A stretch of DNA of 64,000 nucleotides from Devosia sp. Root413D1 (GCF_001425235.1 NZ_LMEA01000012.1:499818-563817), one strand, 5' to 3'. Counted from the stretch's first letter, positions 7,714-18,206 are shown. Made by a program: numbers and translations. The notes: generated from the letters alone by a model not told the origin.

Positions 7714-8741
7714 GAGTCCTGCTCCGAAGTCGTCGTCAGCATGATGTAGATGAAGAACGGCGCGCCGATCAGCGCGGCGAGGATGCCGGCCGAGACCTCG
7801 ATCGGCGGGGCGATGGCGCGGCCGATGCCATCGGCCAGCACCACCAGCAGCATGCCGACCAGCGCCGCCACCGGCAGCATCAGCCGGTGCGAGCCGCCGA
7901 CCAGCCGGCGGGCAATATGCGGCGCCATCAAGCCGATAAAGCCCATGACCCCGACCACGGCGACGGAAACGCTGGCGAGGAGCGTGGCGACGAGCAGCAG
8001 CAGCAGGCGCTGGCGCGGCACGTTGAGCCCGATCCCGGTGGCGGTGGCCTCGCCGAGTGCAATCAGGTCGAGCCGGTAGGAGAGCAGCAACGCCACCGCG
8101 CTCAGCACGACGAGCGGCAGCCAGCTGACCGCGACATGGGCCCAGGTACGACCCCAGAGCGAGCCGGTGAGCCAGATCATCGGGGCCGAGCTTTCGCTGT
8201 CATTGGAGACGATCAGCAGGTAATCGACGCCGGCCTCGAAGACGAAGCCGACGGCGACGCCGATCAGCGCCAGGTGGATGGCCGAGAGGTTGCGATAATG
8301 CGCCACCACCATGACGAAGGCGGCGGCCACGAGGCCGCCGATACAGGCGGCGAGCGGCATCCAGACCTGCGGGATGTCGGGGAACACCAGCACCAGCACC
8401 AGCGCGAACAGCGCAGCGCCGGAGTTGATGCCGATGATGTTGGGGCTGGCTAAGGGGTTACGGATCACCGCCTGGATGATGGCGCCCGACAGCGCCAGCG
8501 CGGCGCCCGCCAGCAGCGCCAGCACCATGCGCGGCAGGCGCGACTTCATGATGATGTAGGTCTGCTGCTCGCCATCGAGGTTGAACAGCGTGTTGATGAT
8601 GGTCTGGGTGGGGATCGGCACCGCGCCGACGCTGAGGCTCCAGAGCGCGGCGGCAATGACCAGCACGGCGAGCACGGCGATCAGGACGAGGCCGCGAAGC
8701 CTGCTGCGCGGCCTTGCCGGGGCGTGCACCACGGCGCTCAT
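7710..8741 (-). CDS. Iron-siderophore ABC importer, second permease (FecCD family)
   Basis: 343 residues from the ATG at 8741, which overlaps the preceding stop (ATGA). FecCD hallmarks: SRLPRMVLALLAGAALALSG, VIRNPLASPNIIGINSGAAL, and the cytoplasmic coupling region VGVMGFIGLMAPHIARRLVG, with about nine to ten hydrophobic helices. It should pair with the permease at 8738-9724 to form the membrane channel. A longer in-frame ORF to 8936 merely reads back into the other permease gene. Confidence 0.92.
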   Translation of the reverse strand: MSAVVHAPARPRSRLRGLVLIAVLAVLVIAAALWSLSVGAVPIPTQTIINTLFNLDGEQQTYIIMKSRLPRMVLALLAGAALALSGAIIQAVIRNPLASPNIIGINSGAALFALVLVLVFPDIPQVWMPLAACIGGLVAAAFVMVVAHYRNLSAIHLALIGVAVGFVFEAGVDYLLIVSNDSESSAPMIWLTGSLWGRTWAHVAVSWLPLVVLSAVALLLSYRLDLIALGEATATGIGLNVPRQRLLLLLVATLLASVSVAVVGVMGFIGLMAPHIARRLVGGSHRLMLPVAALVGMLLVVLADGIGRAIAPPIEVSAGILAALIGAPFFIYIMLTTTSEQDS

Positions 8742-9724
8742 GCCATGTGCCTCGCCCGCAGCGTCGCATAAAGGAAATACGGCGCGCCGATCAGCGCGCA
8801 GATGACGCCGAGCGGCGTCTCGTAGGGAAAACGCACCAGCTTCGACACCACGTCGGCTGATAGCACCAGCCCTGCCCCGCCCAGCGCCACCGCCGGCACC
8901 AGCAGCCGATGGTTGGAGCCGAACCAGAGGCGGCAAAGATGCGGGATCACCAGCCCGACGAACATCACCGGCCCGGCCGCGGCGACGCTCGCCCCGGTGA
9001 GCACTGCAGCGAGCATGGCGCCGATGAAGCGCATGCGGCGCGGATCGACGCCCAACCCCTGCGAGGCGCCGTCGCCGAGCGCCAGGATGTTGAAGCTGTG
9101 CGCCATGAAGGTGCTGACGGTCAGTCCGCCGGCGGCCCAGAACACCAGCGGCAGCGCCTGGTCGAAACGAGCGGCGGAGATATCGGCCGAAGTCCAGCTG
9201 AGGACGAGCCGGGAGAGGTTGTCCTCGAGGGTGAAGGTAAAGCGCACGAAGGCGAAGCTGAAGGCGCCCACGGTGACGCCGGCGAGGATCAGGCGCATCG
9301 AGTCGAGCCGGCCGCCTAAGCCGCCGGCGATGCCGAAGGTGACGGCGCCGGCCAGCACTGCGCCGATGATCGCCATGGTGTCGAGATTGCCGATCATCAA
9401 CGCCGGGAACACCAGCGCCAGCGCCACCCCGAGGGCCGCGCCCTGGTTGATGCCGAGCACCGATTCCGAGGCCAGCGGGTTGCGCGTCACCGCCTGGAGC
9501 GCCAGCCCCGCGAGCCCCAGGTTGATACCGATCAGCCCGGCGATCAGGGTGCGTGGCAGCCTGAGGTCGACCACTGCCGAACGCGCGAGGCTGCCGTCAT
9601 CGACAAACAGCAGCTGCAGCACGTTGCCGATACCGACATCGCTGCGCTGCCCAATGGTCAACGACAGCAGTGCTGCGATGAGCACTGCTGCCGCAAGGAG
9701 CGCAAAACGGATGGCGACGGGCAA
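8738..9724 (-). CDS. Iron-siderophore ABC importer, first permease (FecCD family)
   Basis: About 328 residues with FecCD hallmarks: VDLRLPRTLIAGLIGINLGLAG, VTRNPLASESVLGINQGAAL and AGPVMFVGLVIPHLCRLWFG. The start is uncertain: no ATG or GTG is well placed, and I chose the TTG at 9724, which follows the binding-protein TAA by 2 bp and would depend on coupled translation. Its stop overlaps the next permease start. Forms a heterodimer with the product of 7710-8741. Confidence 0.88.
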   Translation of the reverse strand: MPVAIRFALLAAAVLIAALLSLTIGQRSDVGIGNVLQLLFVDDGSLARSAVVDLRLPRTLIAGLIGINLGLAGLALQAVTRNPLASESVLGINQGAALGVALALVFPALMIGNLDTMAIIGAVLAGAVTFGIAGGLGGRLDSMRLILAGVTVGAFSFAFVRFTFTLEDNLSRLVLSWTSADISAARFDQALPLVFWAAGGLTVSTFMAHSFNILALGDGASQGLGVDPRRMRFIGAMLAAVLTGASVAAAGPVMFVGLVIPHLCRLWFGSNHRLLVPAVALGGAGLVLSADVVSKLVRFPYETPLGVICALIGAPYFLYATLRARHMA

Positions 9725-9726
9725 GC

Positions 9727-10650
9727 TTATTTCTTGAGGTTCTTGACGATCTCGACGAGGTTGGCGCCGCTGACTTCCGAAGCGATGACGCCGCGCAGGC
9801 GCGACCACTCGTGGGCGTTCACGTCGAAGAGGTTGCCGGTCTTGACCGCTTCGACATTGTCGTAGAGCGGCTGGCCGACCCAGCTGTCGGTGAGGCCGGG
9901 ATCGGCGTATTTGCCGCGGATGATCACCTGCGGGTTGATCTCGGACAGCTGCTCCAGCGAGGTCTTGACGATGGCTTCCTCGTAGGTGTGCCCATCCGGC
10001 GTCGTCATGTTGTTCTTGAAGCCGAACCAGCTGAGCAGCGAGCCGTTATAGCTCACCGGCGAGTGGAGGAAGATGCCTTCGCCATTGTCGACGATGAACT
10101 GCGCCGACCAGGCGGAGACGTCGCCGATGGCGGCCTTGAAGCCCTCCATCTTGGTGGTGTGCTCGGCCAGCCGCGCCTCCATTTCTGCATCCTTGCCGAC
10201 CGCGTGGGCGATGGTTTTGGCGGCCTCGAGCGCCACCTGGTAGGTGCCGGTGAGGCTGTCGAAGGCGATGGTCGGGGCGATCTCGCTGAGTGCGCCGTAG
10301 ATCGCTTCGTGCCGGCTGGTATCGGCGATGATCAGGTCGGGCTGCAGCGAGGCGATAACCTCGAGGCTCGGCGACTTGCGGGTGCCGACCGATTTCCAGT
10401 CGTCGCCGATAACAGCGGTATAGGCGGGAACGATCGACTCTCGCGTGTCGTCGTCGGCGATGCCGACCGGCGCGACTCCCACGGCGGCAAGGCTGTCGAC
10501 GAAGCTGTATTCGAGCACGACGATGCGCTTGGGTTCATCCGGCACCTCGGTGGTGCCGAGGTCGTGCTTGATTTCGACGGCCTGCGCCAGGGGCGCGACG
10601 GCCAGCATGATGACGCCCGCGAGCGTGGCGAGGATGGTTCTGTTGAACAT
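9727..10650 (-). CDS. Iron-siderophore binding protein (FecB/BtuF-like, TroA fold)
   Basis: 307 residues from the ATG at 10650; an upstream in-frame start at 10677 would add nine residues before the signal peptide. Signal peptide residues 1-24 end at APLAQA-V. The mature chain shows the FecB pattern: PDEPKRIVVLEYSFVDSLAAVG, SLEVIASLQPDLIIAD, YGALSEIAPTIAFD and a C-terminal YDNVEAVKTGNLFDV. It is close to ferric citrate and hydroxamate/catecholate binders; the exact siderophore cannot be told. First gene of the operon, behind the iron-box-like palindrome. Confidence 0.9.
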   Translation of the reverse strand: MFNRTILATLAGVIMLAVAPLAQAVEIKHDLGTTEVPDEPKRIVVLEYSFVDSLAAVGVAPVGIADDDTRESIVPAYTAVIGDDWKSVGTRKSPSLEVIASLQPDLIIADTSRHEAIYGALSEIAPTIAFDSLTGTYQVALEAAKTIAHAVGKDAEMEARLAEHTTKMEGFKAAIGDVSAWSAQFIVDNGEGIFLHSPVSYNGSLLSWFGFKNNMTTPDGHTYEEAIVKTSLEQLSEINPQVIIRGKYADPGLTDSWVGQPLYDNVEAVKTGNLFDVNAHEWSRLRGVIASEVSGANLVEIVKNLKK

Positions 10651-10690
10651 GGATGACCCCAGGCTGATTGGCGGCATGTTCTCTGGCCGA

Positions 10691-10715
10691 AAACATGATT
10701 TGTCAAATCATGTTT
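10691..10715 (-). promoter_or_regulatory. Perfect 25-bp palindrome, RirA-type iron-responsive operator (IRO)
   Basis: Twelve-base arms AAACATGATTTG and its exact complement flank a single T. The centre fits TGA-N9-TCA, the IRO consensus described for the iron regulator RirA in rhizobia. It lies 41-65 bp upstream of the iron binding-protein ATG, where it would cover the promoter. Iron-dependent repression of 6943-10650 is therefore a good inference. The 3' flank carries a second partial CAATCAAAC (minus strand) copy. Confidence 0.6.
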
Positions 10716-10747
10716 GATTGGCACGAACACGGAGTTCGTGGGACCTT

Positions 10748-10851
10748 CCCCTCACCCTGACCCTCTCCCCAGAGGGGAGAGGGGACGCACTTCGCACGGG
10801 CAGCGCCACATCGCCCCCTCTCCCCTCTGGGGAGAGGGTCGGGGTGAGGGG
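10748..10851. repeat. Long intergenic inverted repeat B (37-bp arms)
   Basis: Arms 10748-10784 and 10815-10851 are reverse complements with one mismatch. Each arm starts CCCCTCACCC and includes CTCTCCCCAGAGGGGAGAG, a palindrome in its own right, so cruciform or double-hairpin structures are possible. The 30-bp centre is not repetitive. Short ORFs reading through it on both strands (PHPDPLPRGERG-like peptides) are artefacts of the repeat. It separates the iron promoter from the peptide-importer terminator. Confidence 0.85.
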
Positions 10852-10884
10852 CAGAGCACCAAGAGTCACAATCTGACGTGCACA

Positions 10885-10918
10885 AACGAAAACCCCGGCC
10901 TCTCACGAGACCGGGGTT
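10885..10918 (-). terminator. Rho-independent terminator of the oligopeptide importer operon
   Basis: AACCCCGG (10891-10898) pairs with CCGGGGTT (10911-10918), extended by CTC/GAG, around a TCAC loop. On the minus strand the stem is followed by TTTTCGTTTG. It lies 20 bp beyond the stop codon of the binding-protein gene at 10939. Confidence 0.8.
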
Positions 10919-10938
10919 CGTAGCACGCAGCAGCGCGC

Positions 10939-12525
10939 TTACTTCTCGATGGTGACCGCGTCGAAATACGGCACGTTCAGCGGCGAGCGCCAGAAGCCTT
11001 TCACGTAGGGCTTCATCATCATGTACTGGTTGCGGTGATACTGCGGCAGGATCACTGCATCGTTCATGATCAGCGCCTCGGCCTGGCGCATGTCGGCGAG
11101 AGATTGCTTCTCGTCATTGGTCGCCTTGGCGTCGGCGATCAGCTTGTCGTAATCGGCGTTCGACCAGTTGGCGAGGTTGTTGGCGCTGCCGGTGACGAAG
11201 TTGTCGAGGAAGGTCATCGGGTGCGGGTAGTCGGCGCCCCAGCCCATCTGGGCGATCTGGTACTCGACCTTCTGCACTTCGGGATAGAACACCTGCCACT
11301 CCGACGCCTGGATCTTGACGTCGATGTTGAGGTTTTTCTTCCACATCTGCTGGATGGCTTCGAGGAGCTTTTCGATCGGCGGCGACGAGTAGGTGACGAA
11401 CACCGTGTCGGGGAAGCCGGCGCCATCGGGATAACCGGCCTCGGCGAGCAAAGCCTTGGCGGCATCGACTTCGGCGGTCGGGGCGAGGCCGAAGCTGTCC
11501 GAGCCGTCACGGAAGTCTTCGCCGGCAACGTTCATGCCGGGCGGGACCAATGCCATGGCCGGGATATCGGCCGACTGCAGCACGAACTCGACGATCTCTT
11601 CGCGGTCGATCGCCATCGACAGCGCCTTGCGGACGCGCACGTCGTCGAGCGGCTTCTGGTGCGGGTTGAAGAAGGCGTAGGTGGTGCCGAGCGCCGGCAC
11701 GACGAGGAAGCCATTATTGTCTTCCGACGCGAGGCGCGGGATTTCCGGCGCAGGCACCGCCTCGACGCCATCGACATCGCCGGCCTCATAGGCGGCGAGC
11801 GCGGTCGCGGGATCGGGGATCAGCCGGAAGGTCAGCTTGTCGAGGCTGACATTGGCGGCGTTGTAATATTCGGGGTTCTTCTCGAGGACGATCGACTCAC
11901 CGAAGTTCATCGCTGTAACGCGGAACGGGCCGGTGCCGATATAGCTGGCCGGCTTGCGGGTCCAGCCTTCGGGATCGGCGGCAACGATATCCTCGCGCAC
12001 CGGATAGAAGGTGGAAAAGCCGAGCAGCTGCAGCATGTAGGGCACGCGCTGCTTCAGGGTGAAGGTGAGCGTGTGGTCGTCGGTGGCCGAGATCGCCACG
12101 TTGTCCTTGCTTTGGTCGGCGTAGAACTCTTCGGCGCCGGCGATGCCATAGAGCATCTGGCTGTTCTTGGCGCCCGAGGCCGGGGTCAGGACGCGCTTCC
12201 AGGCATAGACGAAATCACCTGCGGTCACGGGCTTGCCGTCCGACCACTTGGCGTCGGCGCGCAGCTTGAAGGTGTAGGTGAGGCCATCATCGCTGATGGT
12301 CCAGCTCTCGGCCAAAGCCGGCACCACGGCGCCATCCGAGGCGTATTTCACCAGGCCCTCGAAGGCGTTGCCGATGATCGGCGTGGCGAAGGTCTCGGCC
12401 GTGGTACCCGGATCGTAGGCGGCGGATTCGTTGTTGACCACGTAGGTCAGCTCGCCGGCGGCCCAGACCGGACCGACCGAGGCCAGCAGAGCCGCGGCAA
12501 CCAGCGGCAGCAATCGCTTCAGCAT
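10939..12525 (-). CDS. Oligopeptide/dipeptide ABC importer binding protein (SBP family 5, OppA/DppA type)
   Basis: 528 residues, normal for OppA/DppA. Signal peptide residues 1-22 end at GPVWA-A. Family 5 features: ALAESWTISDDGLTYTFKLR, AKWSDGKPVTAGDFVYAWKR near residue 95-115, VRVRKALSMAIDREEIV-like segment near 300, and a C-terminal AVILPQYHRNQYMM. The ATG has a clear AGGAGAG. It is the last gene of its operon, an unusual position (58 bp after the second ATPase), and is followed by a strong terminator, so the abundant binding protein may also have extra transcripts. Peptide binding is the usual role; some members bind opines, nickel or sugars. Confidence 0.9.
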   Translation of the reverse strand: MLKRLLPLVAAALLASVGPVWAAGELTYVVNNESAAYDPGTTAETFATPIIGNAFEGLVKYASDGAVVPALAESWTISDDGLTYTFKLRADAKWSDGKPVTAGDFVYAWKRVLTPASGAKNSQMLYGIAGAEEFYADQSKDNVAISATDDHTLTFTLKQRVPYMLQLLGFSTFYPVREDIVAADPEGWTRKPASYIGTGPFRVTAMNFGESIVLEKNPEYYNAANVSLDKLTFRLIPDPATALAAYEAGDVDGVEAVPAPEIPRLASEDNNGFLVVPALGTTYAFFNPHQKPLDDVRVRKALSMAIDREEIVEFVLQSADIPAMALVPPGMNVAGEDFRDGSDSFGLAPTAEVDAAKALLAEAGYPDGAGFPDTVFVTYSSPPIEKLLEAIQQMWKKNLNIDVKIQASEWQVFYPEVQKVEYQIAQMGWGADYPHPMTFLDNFVTGSANNLANWSNADYDKLIADAKATNDEKQSLADMRQAEALIMNDAVILPQYHRNQYMMMKPYVKGFWRSPLNVPYFDAVTIEK

Positions 12526-12583
12526 AAGTTTCTCTCCTGTTTTGCGGGCCGTTGTCCGGCCCTGTTGAAAGTCAAAAAACGGT

Positions 12584-13581
12584 TCAGGCGGCGACCGCCT
12601 GGCCGGCCATCACCTCGGCCGCATAGTGGCAGGCGGCGAGGTGACCGCCGCCGACGTCGCTGAGTGGCGGCTCGACCCGGGCGCAGAGTTCGGTGGCAAA
12701 GGGGCAGCGGGTGCGGAAGCGGCAACCGGATGGGATATCGATCGGGCTTGGGATCTCGCCGCGCATCGGCGCCACGTCGCGGCGTGCCTCGGGGTCGGCC
12801 ACCGGGATCGAGGCCAGCAGCGCCTGGGTGTAGGGGTGGGCGGGGGCGCGATAGAGCTTGTCGTTGGAGGCGAGCTCGACGATCTTACCCAGGTACATCA
12901 CCCCGATGCGGTCGGAGATGTGGCGCACCATCGACAGGTCGTGGGTGATGAACAGGTAGGTGAGGCCCAGCTCTGCCTGCAGGTCCTCGAGCATGTTGAC
13001 CACTTGGGCCTGGATCGACACGTCGAGCGCCGAGATCGGCTCGTCGCAGATCACCAGTTCGGGGTTGAGCGCGATGGCGCGGGCGATGCCGATGCGCTGG
13101 CGCTGGCCGCCGGAGAATTCGTGCGGGAAGCGATGGGCGTGGTCGGCGTTGAGGCCGACCCGCGCCAGGAGCTCGGCGACCCGCTGCGCCCGCGAGGCAG
13201 CAGTGCCGATGCCGGCGATTTCCAGCGGCTCGGCGATCAGGCTCTGGACCGTCATGCGGCCATTGAGCGAGGCATAGGGATCCTGAAAGATCATCTGCAT
13301 GCGCCGCCGATACGGCACCAGTTGCCGCTCGGGCAGGTCGGCGATATCAACGCCATCGAACAGCATCTGGCCGGAGGTCGGCTGGAACAGCCGGATCAGG
13401 GTGCGCGCCAGGGTGGATTTGCCGCAGCCGCTTTCGCCCACCAGCCCGAGCGTCTCGCCCCGGCGGATCTCGAGGTCGACGCCGTCGACCGCCTTCAGCA
13501 GTGGCCGGTTGCGGCCGAACAGATCGCCCGGCAGCGAGAAGTGCTTAGTGAGGTTTTTGAGTTCGACCAGCGGGGTATCGG

Positions 13582-13585
<4 letters not shown>
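12584..13585 (-). CDS. Oligopeptide ABC importer, ATPase (OppF/DppF type)
   Basis: 333 residues. Walker A GESGCGKST at 50-58, signature FSGGQRQRIGIARA, Walker B LVICDEPISALD and H-loop FITHDLSMV. The C-terminal oligo_HPY extension shows LLASIPVADPEARRDV and the cysteine cluster GCRFRTRCPFATELC, which in OppD/F-type proteins can bind an iron-sulfur cluster. The ATG overlaps the OppD-type stop (ATGA). Confidence 0.93.
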
Positions 13586-14594
<1,009 letters not shown>

Positions 14595-14598
<4 letters not shown>

Positions 14599-15794
14599 GT
14601 GCGCAACCGTGGATCAAGTGCATCGCGCAGGCCGTCGCCGAGGAAGTTGAAGGCGAACATGGTGAGGCTGATGGCGGCGGCCGGGAAGAACAGCTGGTAG
14701 GGATAGGCGCGCAGCGTCTCCACCGCTTCGGAGGTCAGGGTGCCCCAGCTGGCCTCGGGCGGGGTGACGCCGAGCCCGATGAAGCTCATGAAACTCTCGA
14801 TGAAGATGGCGCTCGGGATCAGCATGGTGAGCGTCACGAGGATCGGACCGACCGAATTGGGCAGCAGGTGCCGGACCAAAATGCGCGGCGTCGAGGCACC
14901 CATGGTGCGGGCAGCAGCGACGTAATCCTGCTGCTTCAGGGTCAGGATCTGGCCGCGCACGATGCGCGCCATGTCGACCCAGTAGACCGAGCCGATGGCC
15001 AAGACCACCGACAGGAAGCCGGAGTTGAACACTACCATGATCAGGATGACGTAGAGGGTCAGCGGGATGGTCGAGATCACCTCGACGATGCGCATCATGA
15101 TGGTGTCGGCCTTGCCGCCGAGATAGCCGGCGAGACCGCCGTAGAATACGCCGATGAAGAAGTTCACCAGCGTCGCGACAAACGCCACGGTCAGCGAGAT
15201 GCGGGCGCCATAGAGTTGGCGGGCCAGCACGTCGCGGCCGAGCTGGTCGGTGCCCAGCAGGTTGCTCATGTTCCACTGCCAGCCGCCGGGGGCGAGCGCT
15301 GCGCCATCGGCAAAGCTCAGCTGCTGCTTGGCGGTATCGAGCACCACCTCCCGATCGCCGAACTTGAACTGCTGCTGCTTCTTGATCAGGTCTTTCTTGG
15401 CTGGCCGGAGCAGCCCGGCAACTTCGCCTGATGGCGTCACCTCGTAGAGGTTGAGGTTGCCCGAGTTGAAGAAGAAGCGCGTCGTCGCGCCGGCGCTGTC
15501 GGTGACGGCATAAGTCTGGAACAGCGGCGGTACGTTGGAGAGTTTGAGATCCTGCTCGAAATAGGTGTGCCGCGACAGCATCGGCCCGAAGATCGCGGCG
15601 AGCACCAGGAGGATAATGAAGCCGAGCCCCAGCATGGCCGGCTTGTTGGCCCAGAGGCGTTTCCGCACATCCTGCCAGAAGGTGAGGCTGGGCGCGGCGA
15701 TATACTCGGCGGCGGCGCCGTCCCGCGTCGCCGGGACCCACATTTCAGGCGCGATCTCAATGGCGACCGTTTGGTCGGTCATTCGGTCGGTCAT
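14595..15794 (-). CDS. Oligopeptide ABC importer, permease (OppC/DppC type) with enlarged periplasmic loop
   Basis: 399 residues, about 100 more than E. coli OppC. An OppC_N-like first helix (residues 52-70) is followed by an insert of roughly residues 80-175 before GTDQLGRDVLARQLYGARIS, where the usual short first periplasmic loop would be. The insert is hydrophilic and contains YAVTDSAGATTRFFF and two lysine-rich stretches. The core BPD_transp_1 part has about five more helices and the EAA loop QQDYVAAARTMGAS. Two ATG codons (15794 and 15782) are possible; I used the first, which overlaps the upstream stop as ATGA. The insert may modulate binding-protein docking; this is inference. Confidence 0.91.
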
Positions 15795-16720
15795 TTGGCG
15801 TCGGCCCGATATTTGATGCGCGGGTCGAGCACGAGGTAGAGCATGTCGACGATGAAGATCATCACCATCAGCACGGCGGCATAAAAGATGGTGATGCCCA
15901 TGATGGCGGTGTAGTCGCGGTTGGTGATCGACAAGACGAAATGCCGGCCGATGCCGGGCAGCGCGAAGATCTGCTCGATGACGAAGGAGCCGGTGAGGAG
16001 ATTGGCGACCACCGGACCGAGCACCGTCACCACCGGGATCAGCGAGTTGCGCAACCCATGCTTGAACAGCACGGTGCCGCGCTTCAGCCCCTTGGCCTTG
16101 GCGGTCATCATGTAATCCTGCTGCAGCGTCTCGAGCAGGCTCGAGCGGGCCAGCCGGGCGATGAACGAGATCCAGAACCCCGACAGCGCAAACACCGGCA
16201 GGAAATAGCCGCGCCAGTCATCGAGCCCGAAAGTCGGTACCCAGCCGAGCCGTAAGGCGAAGACATAGAGCGCCACGGTGGCGATGACATAGGAGGGAAC
16301 GGCGACGCCGATGGTGGCGATCACCATCACCAGCGTATCGGGCCAGCGGTTGCGGTTCAGCGCCGCGACAATGCCGAGCGGTACGCCGAGCGCCACCACG
16401 CAGATCAGCGCCAGGGCGCCGGTCTTCATGGTGACCGGCAAGCCCTCGGCGATGATCTCGTTGACGCTCATCCCGGCATATTTGAACGACGGGCCGAGAT
16501 CGAGGCTCAGCACGCCCCGGAGGTAATTGAGGTATTGCAGCCAGAGCGGATCATCGAGGTGATACTTGGCGTTGAGTGCCGCCTGGATCTCGGGCTGCAG
16601 CATCTTTTCGGAGGTGAACGGGCCTCCTGGTACGGCATGCATGAGAAAGAAGGTCAGCGTGATGATGGCGAACAAGGTCACCAGCATCAGCAACAGGCGC
16701 TGCACAACATAGGCCGTCAC
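15791..16720 (-). CDS. Oligopeptide ABC importer, permease (OppB/DppB type)
   Basis: 309 residues, normal length, GTG start. N-terminal VVQRLLLMLVTLFAIITLTFFLMHAVPGGPF is the classic OppB opening; the EAA loop is QQDYMMTAKAKGLKRG and the conserved late motif GSFVIEQIFALPGIG is intact. It is the first gene of the five-gene operon (permease, permease, ATPase, ATPase, binding protein). About 90 bp separate it from the GAF gene upstream, which has the same orientation, so either an own promoter or read-through is possible. Confidence 0.92.
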   Translation of the reverse strand: MTAYVVQRLLLMLVTLFAIITLTFFLMHAVPGGPFTSEKMLQPEIQAALNAKYHLDDPLWLQYLNYLRGVLSLDLGPSFKYAGMSVNEIIAEGLPVTMKTGALALICVVALGVPLGIVAALNRNRWPDTLVMVIATIGVAVPSYVIATVALYVFALRLGWVPTFGLDDWRGYFLPVFALSGFWISFIARLARSSLLETLQQDYMMTAKAKGLKRGTVLFKHGLRNSLIPVVTVLGPVVANLLTGSFVIEQIFALPGIGRHFVLSITNRDYTAIMGITIFYAAVLMVMIFIVDMLYLVLDPRIKYRADAK

Positions 16721-16811
16721 TTGGACAGGCCCGCTTGGCCCCGGACTCGCAAAACTTTAGCCCCACTATAATCGGGACATATCAGCACCTTGGCGGCGCC
16801 GGCGCAACTGG

Positions 16812-17306
16812 TCAGATGGTGAAGCGGCTGCGCAGGATCAGGAAACAGGCAGCGGCAGGGACGACGAGGGCACGGGCGGCTTCGACCTTTTCGGCCGGAT
16901 AGGCGCCCTCGACCTCGAGCAGGTTAACGCTCCCCAGCATTTCGCCGCCGGCGACCACCGGGATATTGATGGCCGAGCCGCAGCCGAGCGAACGGATCAG
17001 CGTCAGGTCGGGAAAATCCTGCTCCATCGCCTTGACCGAGTTGGCCGAGTAGATGAAGCGCTCGGTGCGCATCTTCTCATAGGTGTCGTCAAAGACGATC
17101 GGCTTGGTACCGAGCACCGGATAGGCCACCTCGTCGCTCGAATAGACCCGCCGCACATAGCCGCCGGCCGGGTTGTCGGCGGTCATGGTGAAAAGCTTCA
17201 CCCCGACCAGCGCCTCGGCCAGCCGATGCAGCGCGGCGCCGACATCGCGCTCGGTGCGGTAAGTGGCGAGCGCCTCGGCAAAGGCGTCATGCGGCGACTG
17301 GGTCAA
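16812..17306 (-). CDS. Stand-alone GAF-domain protein
   Basis: 164 residues from a TTG (17306) that stands 8 nt after GGAGA. Almost the whole protein is one GAF fold: AALHRLAEALVGVKLFTMTA, VRRVYSSDEVAYPVLGTKP, and SLGCGSAINIPVVAGGEMLGSVNLLEVEGAY, the usual GAF core. No catalytic output domain is attached. It lies between the Liv-type operon (123 bp upstream) and the peptide importer, all on the same strand, and could be the last gene of the Liv-type transcript. Two close Cys (GCGS, and one near the C-terminus) do not reproduce the three-Cys set of free-methionine sulfoxide reductase, so I do not assign that activity. Confidence 0.75.
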   Translation of the reverse strand: MTQSPHDAFAEALATYRTERDVGAALHRLAEALVGVKLFTMTADNPAGGYVRRVYSSDEVAYPVLGTKPIVFDDTYEKMRTERFIYSANSVKAMEQDFPDLTLIRSLGCGSAINIPVVAGGEMLGSVNLLEVEGAYPAEKVEAARALVVPAAACFLILRSRFTI

Positions 17307-17429
17307 GGCGTGGTCTCCGAGAAGGCGTTGAATACCCTTCTCAAATCAGACTCGGGCCGGAAAGGGAACGGGGTGCGGCAAGACCGCACCGGCTCACACG
17401 GCGCTCGCCAACTCGATGCGAGCGGCCCT

Positions 17430-18206
17430 TCAGAGCGCCAGGTACTCGCGCCGCAGCGCTTCGTCGGCGAGCACGTCCCGGGCGAGGCCGGTGAAAGCGA
17501 CTTCGCCGGTGTCGAGGATCACCGCGCGATCGGCGAGGCGGAGCGCGGCGACGGCGTTCTGCTCGACGATGATGGTGGTGATGCCGAGCGCCTTGATCTC
17601 GTTGAGGATGCGTTCGATTTCCTCGACGATGACCGGGGCGAGCCCCTCATAGGGCTCATCGAGCAGCAACAGCTTCAGGTTGCGGGCCAGTGCCCGGGCG
17701 ATGGCCAGCATCTGCTGTTCACCGCCCGACAGCGTCACGCCCTCCTGGCGGCGGCGTTCGGCGAGCCTGGGGAAATGCGAGTAGATCCGCTCGAGCTCCC
17801 AGCCGTGCCCGGGGGCGACCTGGGCGATGGTGAGATTTTCCTCGACCGTCAGACCCTGGATGATGCGGCGATCCTCCGGCACCAGCTGAATGCCGGCGCG
17901 CGCCGCTTCGAACGACTTCATTTTGTGGATCGGCTGGCCGTCGAGCCAGATCTCGCCCGCCTGCAGGGCCGGGTTGTCGACCCGAGCGATGGTGCGCAGC
18001 GTCGAGGTCTTGCCGGCGCCGTTGCGGCCCAGCAGCGCCAGGATTTCGCCGTGCCGGATATCGAAGCTGACGCCCTGCACGATGTAGCTCTCGCCGTAAT
18101 AGGCGTGAATATCCCTCGCGGCAAAGTACGGGCCGTCGTGCGGCACGACGCGTTCGGCGCTGCGGGCGGTGGTGCTGAGATCAGTGTCCATGGCGATCGC
18201 GCTCAT
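17430..18206 (-). CDS. livF: Branched-chain amino acid/amide-type ABC importer, ATPase LivF
   Basis: 258 residues. An N-terminal tail of about 25 residues precedes the ATPase core; Walker A GRNGAGKT at 60-67, signature LSGGEQQMLAIARA, Walker B LLLLDEPYEGLAP (the LivF-typical GLAP), H-loop IIIVEQN. The ATG is coupled to the LivG stop by TGATG. Together with LivG it energises the importer; substrates of this family include branched-chain amino acids, urea and short amides. Confidence 0.93.
   Translation of the reverse strand: MSAIAMDTDLSTTARSAERVVPHDGPYFAARDIHAYYGESYIVQGVSFDIRHGEILALLGRNGAGKTSTLRTIARVDNPALQAGEIWLDGQPIHKMKSFEAARAGIQLVPEDRRIIQGLTVEENLTIAQVAPGHGWELERIYSHFPRLAERRRQEGVTLSGGEQQMLAIARALARNLKLLLLDEPYEGLAPVIVEEIERILNEIKALGITTIIVEQNAVAALRLADRAVILDTGEVAFTGLARDVLADEALRREYLAL

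Noticed and set aside
10703-10923. Short frames on both strands within inverted repeat B, with PHPDPLPRGERG-like peptides
   Set aside because: This peptide arises from translation of GC-rich palindromic repeats and is a known annotation artefact.
11035-12663. 542-codon plus-strand frame opposite the oligopeptide-binding protein gene
   Set aside because: No domain in the translation, no ribosome-binding site, and the minus strand is clearly an OppA-type protein.
16812-17306. Free-methionine-(R)-sulfoxide reductase assignment for the GAF protein
   Set aside because: The three conserved catalytic Cys with the right spacing are not present.
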